The notes below the pieces were generated by a model that saw only the letters and a program-made list of their open reading frames with translations, ran no database searches and was not told the origin of the DNA. Below are positions 1 through 5,508 of a stretch of DNA of 11,068 bases, piece after piece. The number at the start of each line of letters is the position of its first letter. The first letter of the stretch is position 1. The position numbers and the translations under genes were made by a program. The DNA comes from Baffinella frigidus (lineage: Eukaryota > Cryptophyceae > Cryptomonadales > Baffinellaceae). The stretch covers positions 1,235,901-1,246,968 of the forward strand of contig MU646339.1 of the NCBI GenBank assembly GCA_026770585.1, given 5' to 3'.

Positions 1-422
1 AGGCGTGCGCTGCCCGCCACGCCCCTCCCGCCCCCACCGCCAAGCCGCAGGTCCCGAACCCTGAGCCCCAAACCCTAACCCCGAACCACGAACCCTGATA
101 ACGAAAGTCAAAAGCCAGCCCCTCCCGCCGCCGCCACGAGCACGCCGCAGATCTCTAAACCCCGAATCCTAACCTCAAGACCCTGATCCCCAAAAAACAC
201 AGGTCGCTTCACTCTAAAATCTTGACCCTAACCCAACCCTAAACTCTAAACTGTAAACCCTGATGCCCAAACTCTAAGCTCCTCCCGCCCCCACCGCCAA
301 GCCGCAGGTCCTTCAGCCCCAACCCTTCAACCGTAACCCCTACCCAAGCCTTAGATCGTAACCCCTTAACCCTGACCACCGAACCCTACGCCCCTTCCTC
401 CCCCGCTGTCAAATTGCAGGTC
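1..422 (+). repeat. Degenerate telomere-like satellite with four GC-rich blocks
   Basis: Scattered ACCCTAA-type units alternate with a recurring GC-rich block of about 32 bases at 22-53, 119-152, 281-311 and 391-422. The blocks share a CCTCCCGCC-type start and a GCCGCAG or TTGCAG end. Three of four ends are followed by GTCC, which resembles an exon end (CAG|GT). A block read as coding would be Pro/Ala-rich, but it is too short and too GC-rich to call. Spacing is irregular (about 97, 162 and 110 bases), so this is not a simple tandem array. Confidence 0.6.
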
Positions 423-445
423 CCCAACTGTGGGAAGTGTGTGGT

Positions 446-497
446 GGGGCAACGCCTCCAATAGTCCACAGCTGGTGAGGGGCAATGGCTCCAATAG
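446..497 (+). repeat. Two-copy short direct repeat
   Basis: A 19-base unit beginning GGGGCAA and ending CTCCAATAG occurs at 446-464 and again at 479-497, with two mismatches. It lies in a gap between satellite blocks. No coding frame is convincing here. Confidence 0.6.
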
Positions 498-534
498 CTT
501 TTACCCGACTGTAAGGGGGTGGAACTCAGGAAAC

Positions 535-930
535 CCAAAACTAATCCCTAACCCTTGATCCCGAAACCCGAAAACGCAACGCAGGTAGTAAGCAGCAAGC
601 TGGTGGCGCACCACGCGGCCGCCCAGCAGATCCATCTCGGTACCCAAACCCCTAAATCCCGAAACACCGAACCCTAAACCCCAAACCACAAACCACAAAC
701 CCTACACCATAAACCCTAAACCCCTACACCCTACACCCTAAATCCTGAGCCCCAAATCTTACTCCCTAATCCCTAGGCCCTGTGCCCCAAACCCTACACC
801 CCAAACCTCAACTCCCAAACCCCAAACCCCAAACCCTAGACCCCAAATCCCAACCCCCAAACCCAAAACCCAAAACCCAAAACCCAAAACCCAAAACCCA
901 AAACCCAAACCCCAAACCCCAAACCCCACG
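535..930 (+). repeat. Telomere-like satellite ending in a CCCAAAA sub-array
   Basis: CCCTAAA-like units grade into a cleaner CCCAAAA tract at about 859-910 and then CCCCAAA up to 928. The regular 7-base period creates open frames on both strands, with Pro/Asn/Lys-rich or Gly/Phe/Trp-rich products. These are artefacts of the repeat. The tract ends at CGCAG (929-933), a plausible splice acceptor for the next exon-like segment. Confidence 0.85.
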
Positions 931-933
931 CAG

Positions 934-1036
934 ACCTCAGCGCGATCGCCGCGAAAGTCGCGGGGATAATCGCGGCAAACAAGCATTCTCAGAAGCCAAA
1001 AAAGCCTGCTGACCCCCGCGCTGCGGAGGACGCCAC
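934..1036 (+). CDS. Exon-like segment, copy 1 of the NK...AT family
   Basis: The segment lies between CGCAG at 929-933 and a consensus donor GTAAGT at 1037-1042. The frame starting CTC at 936 is open throughout and reads LSAIAAKVAGIIAANKHSQK, then P-K-K-P-A-D-P-R-A-A-E-D-A, ending in phase 2 at the donor. Without splicing the frame would stop at the TAA inside GTAAGT. The first half is Ala/Ile-rich and could be a hydrophobic helix; the second half is Lys/Pro-rich. A second copy of the end ends at 1460 in the same phase and is exactly three codons shorter, which is the main reason to call it coding. The family is not recognised. The acceptor could instead be CTCAG at 936-940. Confidence 0.5.
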
Positions 1037-1050
1037 GTAAGTTGCCACGT
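1032..1050 (+). repeat. 19-bp direct repeat spanning the splice donor, copy 1
   Basis: The sequence GCCACGTAAGTTGCCACGT is repeated without change at 1456-1474. It covers the end of the exon-like segment and the first 14 bases of the putative intron, so the duplication took in the donor as well as the exon. Confidence 0.85.
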
Positions 1051-1073
1051 CCGCCTAAGTTGACACTTGATCC

Positions 1074-1397
1074 CCCACAAATGCACTCGAATTCCTAGTG
1101 TATTTGTGTGGGAGTTGACTTAAGAAACACTCGGTTTGCCCAGAAGTTGCCTCCAGGGTTGATTGATCTTCACCTAAGTTGACACTTTCACGCCGGAGGG
1201 CTGGAGCGCAAAGGAGAAGGCCGCCTGTTTGTACCAGGAAAGAGGGAAATGTCCACGTTGAGATCAGTCCACCCTGGAGGCAACTTATGGGCGAGTCGAT
1301 GGTTTCTTAAGTCAACTCCCATACAAATGCACTCGGAATCCGAGTGCATTTGTGGGAGATTGACTTAAGATTTGCTCCCAAGTTGACTCCAGGGTGG
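1074..1397. repeat. Fold-back element with three copies of a 50-bp arm
   Basis: A 50-base arm at 1112-1161 recurs inverted at 1269-1318 with about eight differences, and again in direct orientation at 1360-1397 in shorter form. The arms carry TTGACTTAAGA and CTCCAGGGT motifs. Next to each main arm is a smaller hairpin. The one at 1324-1352 is a perfect 14-bp stem with a one-base spacer (CAAATGCACTCGGA and its complement). The one at about 1074-1111 is imperfect. The element separates the two copies of the NK...AT exon, so it probably lies in an intron. It could be a non-autonomous transposon relic; I see no transposase and no clear target-site duplication. Confidence 0.7.
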
Positions 1398-1407
1398 TTG
1401 AGGGGAA

Positions 1408-1460
1408 GTGAACAAGGCGGCTGAGAAACTCGAAAATCCTGCAGGACCCCAGGGTGCCAC
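1408..1460 (+). CDS. Exon-like segment, copy 2 of the NK...AT family
   Basis: The frame from AAC at 1411 reads NKAAEKLENPAGPQGA and runs into GTAAGT at 1461 in phase 2. It aligns with the end of the 934-1036 segment (NKHSQKPKKPADPRAAEDA) and shares N, K, the following K, P-A, P and the final A. The length difference is nine bases, three codons, as expected for duplicated coding sequence. A possible acceptor AG is at 1407-1408. Upstream the frame is closed by TGA at 1399-1401, so the hydrophobic first half of copy 1 is absent. Confidence 0.5.
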
Positions 1461-1641
1461 GTAAGTTGCCACGTTCAGTAAGTTGCCAACTTAAGTAAGT
1501 TGACAACTTTGTTCAGTACGGGAAGAGTCTTAAGTTGTGGGTTTAGGGTTTAGGGTGTGAGCTTCCTTCGAAACTGCAAACAATAATTTCTAACCCCTAA
1601 ACGCGACAACCCCAAACCCTAAACCCTTAACCAGGCTACAG
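1461..1641 (+). other. Putative intron between exon-like segments
   Basis: It starts with GTAAGT and continues with TAAGTTG-rich sequence to about 1510. A short TTTAGGG stretch in the opposite orientation follows at about 1540-1556, then degenerate CCCTAAA units, ending CTACAG at 1636-1641. I see no other gene in it. Confidence 0.5.
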
Positions 1642-1683
1642 GCCTCAGCCGAGAAGTCAGTGGAGGCCAAGGAAAAGGCAATG
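1642..1683 (+). CDS. 42-bp exon-like segment (ASAEKSVEAKEKAM)
   Basis: It is bounded by CTACAG on the left and GTAAAC on the right and holds exactly 14 codons reading ASAEKSVEAKEKAM, a charged, probably helical peptide. The satellite begins again immediately after GTAA. Its Ala/Glu/Lys composition resembles the neighbouring segments at 1411-1460 and 1880-2475, so they may belong to one gene. It has no second copy to test coding by substitution pattern. Confidence 0.5.
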
Positions 1684-1879
1684 GTAAACCCTCAACCCTA
1701 ACCCTAACCCTAACCCTAAACCCTAAACCCTAAACCCTAAACCCTAAACCCTAAACACTCTAAACCCTCACCCCTACACCCTAAACCCTAAACAGTCTAA
1801 GTCCTAAACCCTAACCCTAAACCCTAACCCAAACCCTAAACCCTAAACCCTAAACCCTAAACGCTGCATCTTCAACTAG
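1684..1879 (+). repeat. Telomere-like CCCTAAA array filling a putative intron
   Basis: It begins GTAAACCC and runs through near-perfect CCCTAA and CCCTAAA units, including several consecutive exact 7-mers at about 1700-1750 and 1830-1862. It ends CAACTAG at 1873-1879 just before the next exon-like segment, so the array makes up nearly all of a candidate GT-AG intron of about 196 bases. Confidence 0.8.
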
Positions 1880-1909
1880 GTGGCAGCGGAGGAAAGTGTC
1901 CAGCACCAC
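1880..1909 (+). CDS. Exon-like segment, copy a of the VAAEE family (partial)
   Basis: Directly after CTAG, the frame GTG GCA GCG GAG reads VAAEESVQHH and then runs TIQY into a TAG, so similarity to the other two copies stops at about 1909. The first 30 bases match the copy at 2149, and SVQHH matches the copy at 2397. It is probably a truncated duplicate exon; no donor GT lies at its end. Confidence 0.5.
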
Positions 1910-2148
1910 ACGATTCAGTACTAGTGTGCAGGTTCAGGATCTACCATCCACTTCGCAACCACCGGGTGTTTCACGCATGCAGTCCATCTAAACGATTTGA
2001 ACTAGAATATTATCCATCGCCCTGGAACCTAACCGGATTTTCACCTTGCATCCAAGGCGAAAAAGAACTCGGCCGCTGCTAAGTGGGGTTCAGGATTTAC
2101 CACTGCCTTCCACCTCCACCTCAACCCTAACCACAAACCCTACACTAG
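1910..2148 (+). other. Gap with weak coding traces
   Basis: This is mostly unique sequence with a repeated GTTCAGGAT(C/T)TACCA motif (about 1931 and 2089). At 2049-2084 an open stretch reads ASKAKKNSAAAK, similar in composition to the nearby exon-like segments, but it has neither a clear acceptor nor a clear donor. A short satellite tract leads to the CACTAG acceptor at 2143-2148. I call no gene here. Confidence 0.35.
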
Positions 2149-2218
2149 GTGGCAGCGGAGGAGAATGTCGAGCACCATATGGACGCAATGCGCACGTGGT
2201 CCAAGGGCCTCGAGAAAG
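2149..2218 (+). CDS. Exon-like segment, copy b of the VAAEE family (intact)
   Basis: It is bounded by CACTAG on the left and GTGCTC on the right. The frame starts in phase 0 and reads VAAEENVEHHMDAMRTWSKG then L-E-K, with one base (G) left before the donor. It is the only copy open end to end. Compared with copy c, the block HH.D..RT.SKGL.KG is kept and the phase is the same at both ends. The function is unknown; the peptide is short, charged and His-containing. The context suggests an internal exon of an intron-rich gene. Confidence 0.6.
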
Positions 2219-2396
2219 GTGCTCTAAACCCTGAGCCCTCAATCCTGAACCCTCAACCCTGAGCCCTAAACCCTAAACCCTGAACTCCAAACCCTGAACC
2301 TTCAACCCTGAACCCTGAACCCTGCACCCCAAGATGGCAACATAGGGTACAGGATTTGGAGGGTTGGGGGTTGGGGGGTTGAGGCTGATGGTTCAG
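2219..2396 (+). repeat. Putative intron: satellite switching from C-strand to G-strand units
   Basis: It begins GTGCTCTAAACCCTGAGCC, carries AACCCTGA and CCCTAAA units to about 2330, then switches to G-rich units (GGAGGGTTGGGGGTT) before ending GGTTCAG at 2390-2396. The flip shows the array is composite, with units in both orientations inside one candidate intron. Confidence 0.65.
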
Positions 2397-2475
2397 GGTG
2401 GAGATGCTGGGGTGGAGGAGTCAGTGCAGCACCATGTGGATAAGATCCGCACGTGATCCAAGGGCCTTGCGAAAG
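2397..2475 (+). pseudogene. Exon-like segment, copy c of the VAAEE family, with in-frame stop
   Basis: After TTCAG the frame reads GGDAGVEESVQHHVDKIRT, a stop, then SKGLAK and one G before GTGCCC. The stop is TGA at 2454-2456, exactly where copy b has the TGG tryptophan codon of RTWSKG. Everything around it keeps the family frame and exit phase. The copy may be a decayed duplicate, an exon that is skipped, or evidence that TGA is read through. I favour decay. Confidence 0.6.
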
Positions 2476-2693
2476 GTGCCCGCACCATAGGGGGTTGGAA
2501 GTGTGGGCTCCTCCAAACCAACAGGGTTTGGAGGTTTGCAGTTTGCGGTTGGGGGGGTTGGGGGTTGGGGTGGAGGATTGAGGGTTGGGGGTTGGAGGGC
2601 TTGGTATTCACGGTTTACTCTACGGCGGAGAAAGGTGGGGGAGATGTGTTATCCACTGTTTGATGGTGTACACGCCGGCATTTGGGTGTGTTG
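2476..2693 (+). other. G-rich gap without a supported gene
   Basis: It starts GTGCCC, a possible donor, then holds GGGTTTGG and GGTTGGGG-type degenerate units to about 2600 and unique sequence to 2693. Short open frames on both strands here are low-complexity. I see no family member or RNA gene. Confidence 0.5.
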
Positions 2694-2940
2694 AGGGTTT
2701 AGGGTTTAGGGATTAGATTGTAGGATCCTGCCGCGCCTCGGCCCGAAACCCCCAAACCCCAAACCTAAACCCCACACCCAAACCCCACACCCAAACCCCA
2801 AACCCCAAACCCAAACCCAAATCCAAACCCAAACACCAAACCCCAAACCCAACACCAAACACCAAACACCAAACACCAAACACCAAACACCAAACACCAA
2901 ACCCCAAACCCCAAACCCAAAACCCAAAACGCTTCGCCCA
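2694..2940 (+). repeat. Telomere-like arrays with a homogeneous CACCAAA sub-array
   Basis: A short TTTAGGG stretch (about 2696-2715) is followed by CCCCAAAC and CCCAAAC units from about 2748, and then a tandem run of ACACCAA 7-mers at about 2850-2900. The Gly/Phe/Trp/Val open frames on the minus strand across this region are translations of the 7-mer period and are not genes. Confidence 0.85.
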
Positions 2941-2942
2941 AG

Positions 2943-2993
2943 GTGGACTGAACAAGATCGGACTGAAAGAGTTGCCAAGCCTCGACCAATTCC
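2943..2993 (+). CDS. Exon-like segment, copy a of the GLNKIGLKE pair
   Basis: It follows CCAAG at 2938-2942 and is followed by a strong donor, GTAAGT, at 2994. With two bases of an incomplete codon first, it reads GLNKIGLKELPSLDQF. Its first 30 bases match copy b (3031) with one third-position change. It then lacks a 7-base stretch (TACGGGG in copy b), which shifts the frame from YGVAK to LPSLD. The segment is open, but its tail is probably frameshifted relative to the ancestral exon. Confidence 0.5.
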
Positions 2994-3030
2994 GTAAGTT
3001 GACGCCATTAAGTTGTGGATGGTTCTGCAG
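2994..3030 (+). other. Possible 37-bp intron between the duplicated exons
   Basis: It starts GTAAGT and ends TTCTGCAG, both good splice signals, but 37 bases is very short. The two flanking segments are duplicates of each other, so they may instead be alternative exons, with copy a skipped or used separately. Confidence 0.35.
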
Positions 3031-3110
3031 GTGGGCTGAACAAGATCGGACTGAAAGAGTACGGGGTTGCCAAGGCGATGGCGCGTGAACGCCGAGAGAC
3101 TGCCCGAGAG
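3031..3110 (+). CDS. Exon-like segment, copy b: GLNKIGLKE...RRETARE
   Basis: Bounded by CTGCAG and GTCAGT, it reads, after two bases of a split codon, GLNKIGLKEYGVAK then AMARERRETARE, ending in phase 0. The second half is Arg-rich and basic. Its last 38 bases have a diverged copy at 3565-3600, with four third-position changes and two amino-acid changes. It is one of the better exon candidates in the window. No known family is recognised. Confidence 0.6.
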
Positions 3111-3564
3111 GTCAGTCCTAATCTAATTTCAGAACACAACAGATCTGTCCTGCTATCTAAGGCTTCCGACGCCGAAGATAAGGGTGTATATGCTATTCTA
3201 GACGTACAATGATGCTACATTACGCCTTTTTAAGTGGATAGGTTCTGGTATGTTCCGAGACGAAATCTGCGGTTACACAGCAAGAGCGCTGCCCACCGAG
3301 ACAAAATTCGAGAGTGGAACGTCTCAAAGAAAAAATGGAAAATCCGTTAACTTAAGGTAACGGTGGATTACACTGTGATCTTGGTGAAAACTGACTCCGA
3401 GTAGGTTCCGAGCCTAGAGCATCTTATGCTCTCGAGTCGCCTCCCGGTCTATCAACCCTACTACAACGAAAGATCACATTAGTAATAGTAAATCAATCAT
3501 GTAGGAATGTTTACTGCGTTACTAGTGATAGTAAAGCAGTCGTGTAGTAATTTTCATTGATAAG
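3111..3564 (+). other. Putative intron or spacer with AT-rich dispersed repeats
   Basis: There is no satellite here. Small hairpins include AGAGCATCTTATGCTCT (3416-3432) and CCGTTA...TAACGG (about 3342-3363). From about 3480 the sequence carries two copies of an AT-rich unit, TAGTAATAGTAAA...GTGTAGTAATTTTCATT, ending ATAAG at 3560-3564 before the next exon-like segment. If the flanking exons are joined, this is an intron of about 454 bases starting GTCAGT. Confidence 0.4.
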
Positions 3565-3600
3565 GCGATGGCCCGTCAGCGCCGAGTAACCGCACGCGAG
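3565..3600 (+). CDS. Exon-like segment, second copy of AMAR.RR.TARE
   Basis: It follows ATAAG and precedes GTTGGT, and reads AMARQRRVTARE in phase 0. Against 3073-3110 (AMARERRETARE) the changes are GCG/GCC, ACT/ACC, GCC/GCA and CGA/CGC, all silent, plus Glu to Gln and Glu to Val. That ratio supports past selection on the protein. A third trace, GCACGAGAG followed by GTTTTG, lies at 3753-3761. Confidence 0.5.
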
Positions 3601-3816
3601 GTTGGTACACAGCAAAATCATAAACTGGTAATGGTACAACAATCGTGTTGTAATTTTTATTACCCAAAGCCGATTGAATTGAAGCACGAAATGTTAGTAC
3701 ACAGGAAGATCATACTGGTAATAGTACAGCAACCGTGTAGTAGTTTGCATTCGCACGAGAGGTTTTGAGCCACGCAGGAGCATGCTATCAATCCACAAAC
3801 AAGCAGACGCATGCTG

Positions 3817-3917
3817 TAAACCCTAAACCCTAAACCCTAAACCCTAAACCCTAAACCCTAAACCCTAAACCCTTAACACTAAACCTTAAACCCCAAGCCC
3901 TAAACCCGAAACCCTAA
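3817..3917 (+). repeat. Near-perfect CCCTAAA array
   Basis: About eight consecutive exact CCCTAAA units at 3817-3871 are followed by diverged units (CCCTTAACACTAAACC, CCCGAAACCC). This is the cleanest plant-type telomere motif in the window, but it is interstitial: unique sequence lies on both sides. Confidence 0.9.
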
Positions 3918-3966
3918 GCGTGGTCATAAAGCAATCTTGTGGTAATTTGCTTCACTATTTGTGCAG

Positions 3967-4044
3967 GTGGTGCCGCACCGGGAGCACCTTTCTTCGATCG
4001 AGGAATCTCGCCAGCTGCGCAAGGCGGGGGTGCTCGCCCTTTCT
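3967..4044 (+). CDS. Exon-like segment, copy a of the ESRQ family
   Basis: After TTTGTGCAG at 3958-3966 the frame reads VVPHREHLSSI then EESRQLRKAGVLALS. The part from E at 4003 recurs at 4250 and 4446 (ESRQRWE-A/T-GVLALS). Codons differ silently at Ser (TCT/TCA/TCG), Arg (CGC/AGG) and Leu (CTT/CTC, CTC/CTG), while ESRQ and GVLALS are kept. The exon end is uncertain. GTGCTC at 4030 could be the donor, as in the 2219 donor, or the coding frame may run to the satellite at 4045. Confidence 0.55.
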
Positions 4045-4183
4045 AACCCCTAACCCCGAAACACGAAACACAAAAAAAAACGACCCCGAAAATCGGAATC
4101 TGGAACCCGAAACACGAAACGCGAAACTCGCTCGAAAAGCGGAATCTGAAACCCGAAACTCGAAACCCGGAACCCGGAACCCG

Positions 4184-4198
4184 GAGTCGAGGCGGCTC
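4184..4198 (+). pseudogene. Truncated ESRQ-family fragment
   Basis: GAG TCG AGG CGG CTC TAG reads ESRRL and stop. It matches the start of the copies at 4250 and 4446 for about ten bases and then diverges, so it looks like a broken duplicate. Confidence 0.4.
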
Positions 4199-4249
4199 TA
4201 GAAGTCAGGGGCGCTGAACCTCGTTATATAACCCGGGACCCGAAACACG

Positions 4250-4291
4250 GAGTCAAGGCAGCGCTGGGAGACGGGGGTGCTCGCCCTCTCT
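4250..4291 (+). CDS. Exon-like segment, copy b of the ESRQ family
   Basis: It reads ESRQRWETGVLALS, followed by ACA TAA as the satellite resumes. Against the 4446 copy it differs by one silent Ser change, one Ala/Thr change and one silent Leu change. The base before it is part of ACACGGAG, so the acceptor could be GGAG. The conserved core is good evidence of coding ancestry; it is unclear whether this copy is still used. Confidence 0.45.
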
Positions 4292-4331
4292 ACATAACCC
4301 CGAAACACGAATCACGAAACACCAAGGCGAG

Positions 4332-4399
4332 GCACACTTGACACACTCTAGCCCTGTCGAAGCACACTTGACACACTCTAGTCACTTGACACACTGTAG
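4332..4399 (+). repeat. Three-copy tandem repeat, CACTTGACACACT
   Basis: The unit CACACTTGACACACTCTAG occurs at about 4333 and 4362, and as CACTTGACACACTGTAG at about 4383. Each ends in TAG or GTAG, which can mimic splice acceptors. No coding content is supported. Confidence 0.75.
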
Positions 4400-4445
4400 C
4401 CTCGAAACCCGGAACACGAAACACGGAACCCGGACCCGAAACACG

Positions 4446-4487
4446 GAGTCGAGGCAGCGCTGGGAGGCGGGGGTGCTGGCCCTCTCT
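4446..4487 (+). CDS. Exon-like segment, copy c of the ESRQ family
   Basis: It reads ESRQRWEAGVLALS, then AAC CCC as in copy a. It lies inside a 155-codon open frame (4338-4805), but most of that frame is CCCGAAA satellite; only this part has coding-type conservation. It is probably an exon or exon relic duplicated together with its satellite surroundings. Confidence 0.45.
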
Positions 4488-4774
4488 AACCCCTCAACAC
4501 GAAACAAAAAACACGGAACCCGGAACCCGAAACCCGAAACCCGAAACACGGAACCTGGAACCTGGAACCTGAAACACGAAACACGAAACGCAGAATCTGA
4601 AACCCGAACCCCACAACACGAAACCCGGAACACGGAAAACGAGACACGACGCCCGACACGCGCTAAACCCTACACCCTAAACCCGAAACCCGAAACCCGA
4701 AACCCGAAAACAGGTTTCCACGGCGGATATCACGGGCGCTTTCCACTTTCCCATGGCGCACCAAACCAGGTTAC

Positions 4775-4965
4775 CCACACGAGAATGCAAGAGGAGCCTA
4801 TTTAAAAGTGAGATGATTTTACAAATGAGGATTTTTGTAGTAACTTTCATTGATTGGCCACGTAACTAGCCCTCATTAGGCCAGGCGCGAGGTTGGAACA
4901 CCCCATCCTGGTACAAAGGTTTACAATCTCACATGTAAATAGGCCCCTCTTGCATTCTCAAGTGG
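4775..4965. mobile_element. MITE-like inverted-repeat element
   Basis: The left arm (about 4775-4822) and the right arm (about 4919-4965) are inverted copies of about 45 bases, sharing GAGAATGCAAGAGG, GCCTATTTA and GTGAGAT motifs with few mismatches. The element is about 190 bp with no coding capacity. ACCCACAC occurs at 4773-4780 and 4966-4973 and might be an 8-bp target-site duplication, but the right copy overlaps the arm of the next element, so the boundary is uncertain. The size and structure fit a MITE; the superfamily is unknown. Confidence 0.7.
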
Positions 4966-4967
4966 AC

Positions 4968-5134
4968 CCACACAGCGGGCTACGAAAGGGATTTTTGGTG
5001 GATAATCCACCGACGTTCCGTTGCCTTATCCGTAAGCACCCCTCTATGTCCCTACGGCAGAGCCTGCTGTAGGGCCTAGTGACTATTTATTCACTAGGGG
5101 GTTATTCAAAACCCCTTTGAAATCCGCTGTGTGG
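4968..5134. mobile_element. Second fold-back element, CCACACAGCGG ends
   Basis: The terminal 11 bases CCACACAGCGG (4968-4978) are matched exactly inverted at 5124-5134, and the inner arms continue imperfectly (AAAGGG.TTTT on the left, AAAACCCCTTT on the right). The interior holds two tight hairpins: CCCTACGGCAG/CTGCTGTAGGG at 5050-5074 with a three-base loop, and CCTAGTGA/TCACTAGG at 5075-5098. It has no open frame. It is probably a MITE directly next to the previous one. Confidence 0.65.
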
Positions 5135-5143
5135 AATCTCACC

Positions 5144-5221
5144 CCGTCCGGTATTTGTTTAGTGTAATACCCGTCCGGTATTTATTTAGTGTAAATACAA
5201 ATATTTGTTTAGGTTAAATAC
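5144..5221 (+). repeat. 27/28-bp tandem repeat, two full copies and one partial
   Basis: CCGTCCGGTATTTGTTTAG plus GTAATAC-like sequence occupies 5144-5170 and 5171-5198 with one substitution and one inserted base. A shorter version (ATTTGTTTAGG..AAATAC) follows to 5221, where the left arm of the next fold-back begins. Confidence 0.8.
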
Positions 5222-5329
5222 TCGGGAGTTCGCCGCATGCACGAAAATTACTACACATTTGCTTTACTATTACTAGTATGACCCAGGTGTGTAGTAATTT
5301 TCGTGCATGCGGGGAACTCCCCAGTATTA
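5215..5329. mobile_element. Fold-back element with about 41-bp arms
   Basis: The arm at 5215-5256 and the arm at 5289-5329 are inverted copies with about two mismatches, sharing CGCATGCACGAAAATTACTA. The loop of about 32 bases contains TTTGCTTTACTATTACTAGT, the reverse complement of the AT-rich dispersed repeat core at 3480-3955, so the two are related. It has no coding content. Confidence 0.75.
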
Positions 5330-5371
5330 GAATTAAATACCTGGCTGGATTAAATCTCATACGAAACCAGA

Positions 5372-5490
5372 TTCAATTTAGATAACCTTTTGCTATCTTA
5401 CGGGTTGGTTTTGTGCTATGGTAAAGCTATGTCGAGGCTAAGATAGCAGACTCCGCCCTTAAGATAGCGCTAATCGTGTTTCAAATTGAA
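5372..5490. mobile_element. MITE-like element, copy 1 of a tandem pair
   Basis: The ends are TTCAATTT and AAATTGAA. Arms of about 38 bases pair imperfectly and carry GCTATCTTA and TAAGATAGC. The interior motif ATGGTAAAGCTATGTCGA is shared with copy 2 at 5509-5653. At 119 bp it has no coding capacity. The shared interior but different end sequences show two diverged members of one family side by side. Confidence 0.7.
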
Positions 5491-5508
5491 GGGGGGTATA
5501 TTCATGGA

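Larger units (their letters stand above)
3480..3955 (+). repeat. Dispersed AT-rich repeat, about five copies
   Basis: A unit of about 36 bases with core GTAATAGTA(A/C)AGCAATCGTGTAGTAATTT occurs, diverged, near 3480, 3521, 3623, 3713 and 3920. A related inverted piece forms the loop of the fold-back at 5215-5329, and a partial one is near 4833. At least two copies lie just upstream of exon-like segments (3565 and 3967), so the unit may be part of duplicated introns. Confidence 0.6.
4045..4710 (+). repeat. CCCGAAA-variant satellite
   Basis: Here the telomere-like unit is mostly CCCGAAA, ACACGAA or CCCGGAA, with CG in place of CT, mixed with AATCTGAAA. It spans 4045-4710 apart from the ESRQ copies and a tandem repeat at 4332-4399. 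The CG-containing variant is confined to this block, apart from single units, which suggests local amplification. The open frames on both strands over it are products of the repeat. Confidence 0.8.

Noticed and set aside
759-1012. Opposed 75- and 76-codon frames
   Set aside because: Both are mostly satellite. Only the part after 934 has exon-like features, and in a different frame from the plus-strand one listed there.
1680-1870. A true chromosome end
   Set aside because: The CCCTAAA arrays are flanked by unique sequence on both sides, are degenerate, and occur in both orientations, so they are interstitial.
2706-3008. 100-codon minus-strand frame rich in Gly, Phe, Trp and Val, and two overlapping ones
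   Set aside because: They are direct translations of CCCAAAC and CACCAAA 7-mers read in different frames; a period of 7 with no stop gives open frames automatically.
4338-4805. 155-codon plus-strand frame as a complete gene
   Set aside because: Most of it is CCCGAAA satellite and the end runs into a MITE-like arm. Only 4446-4487 shows coding-type conservation.
4773-4973. ACCCACAC at both edges as an 8-bp target-site duplication
   Set aside because: The right copy overlaps the CCACACAGCGG terminal repeat of the neighbouring element, so it may be coincidence.
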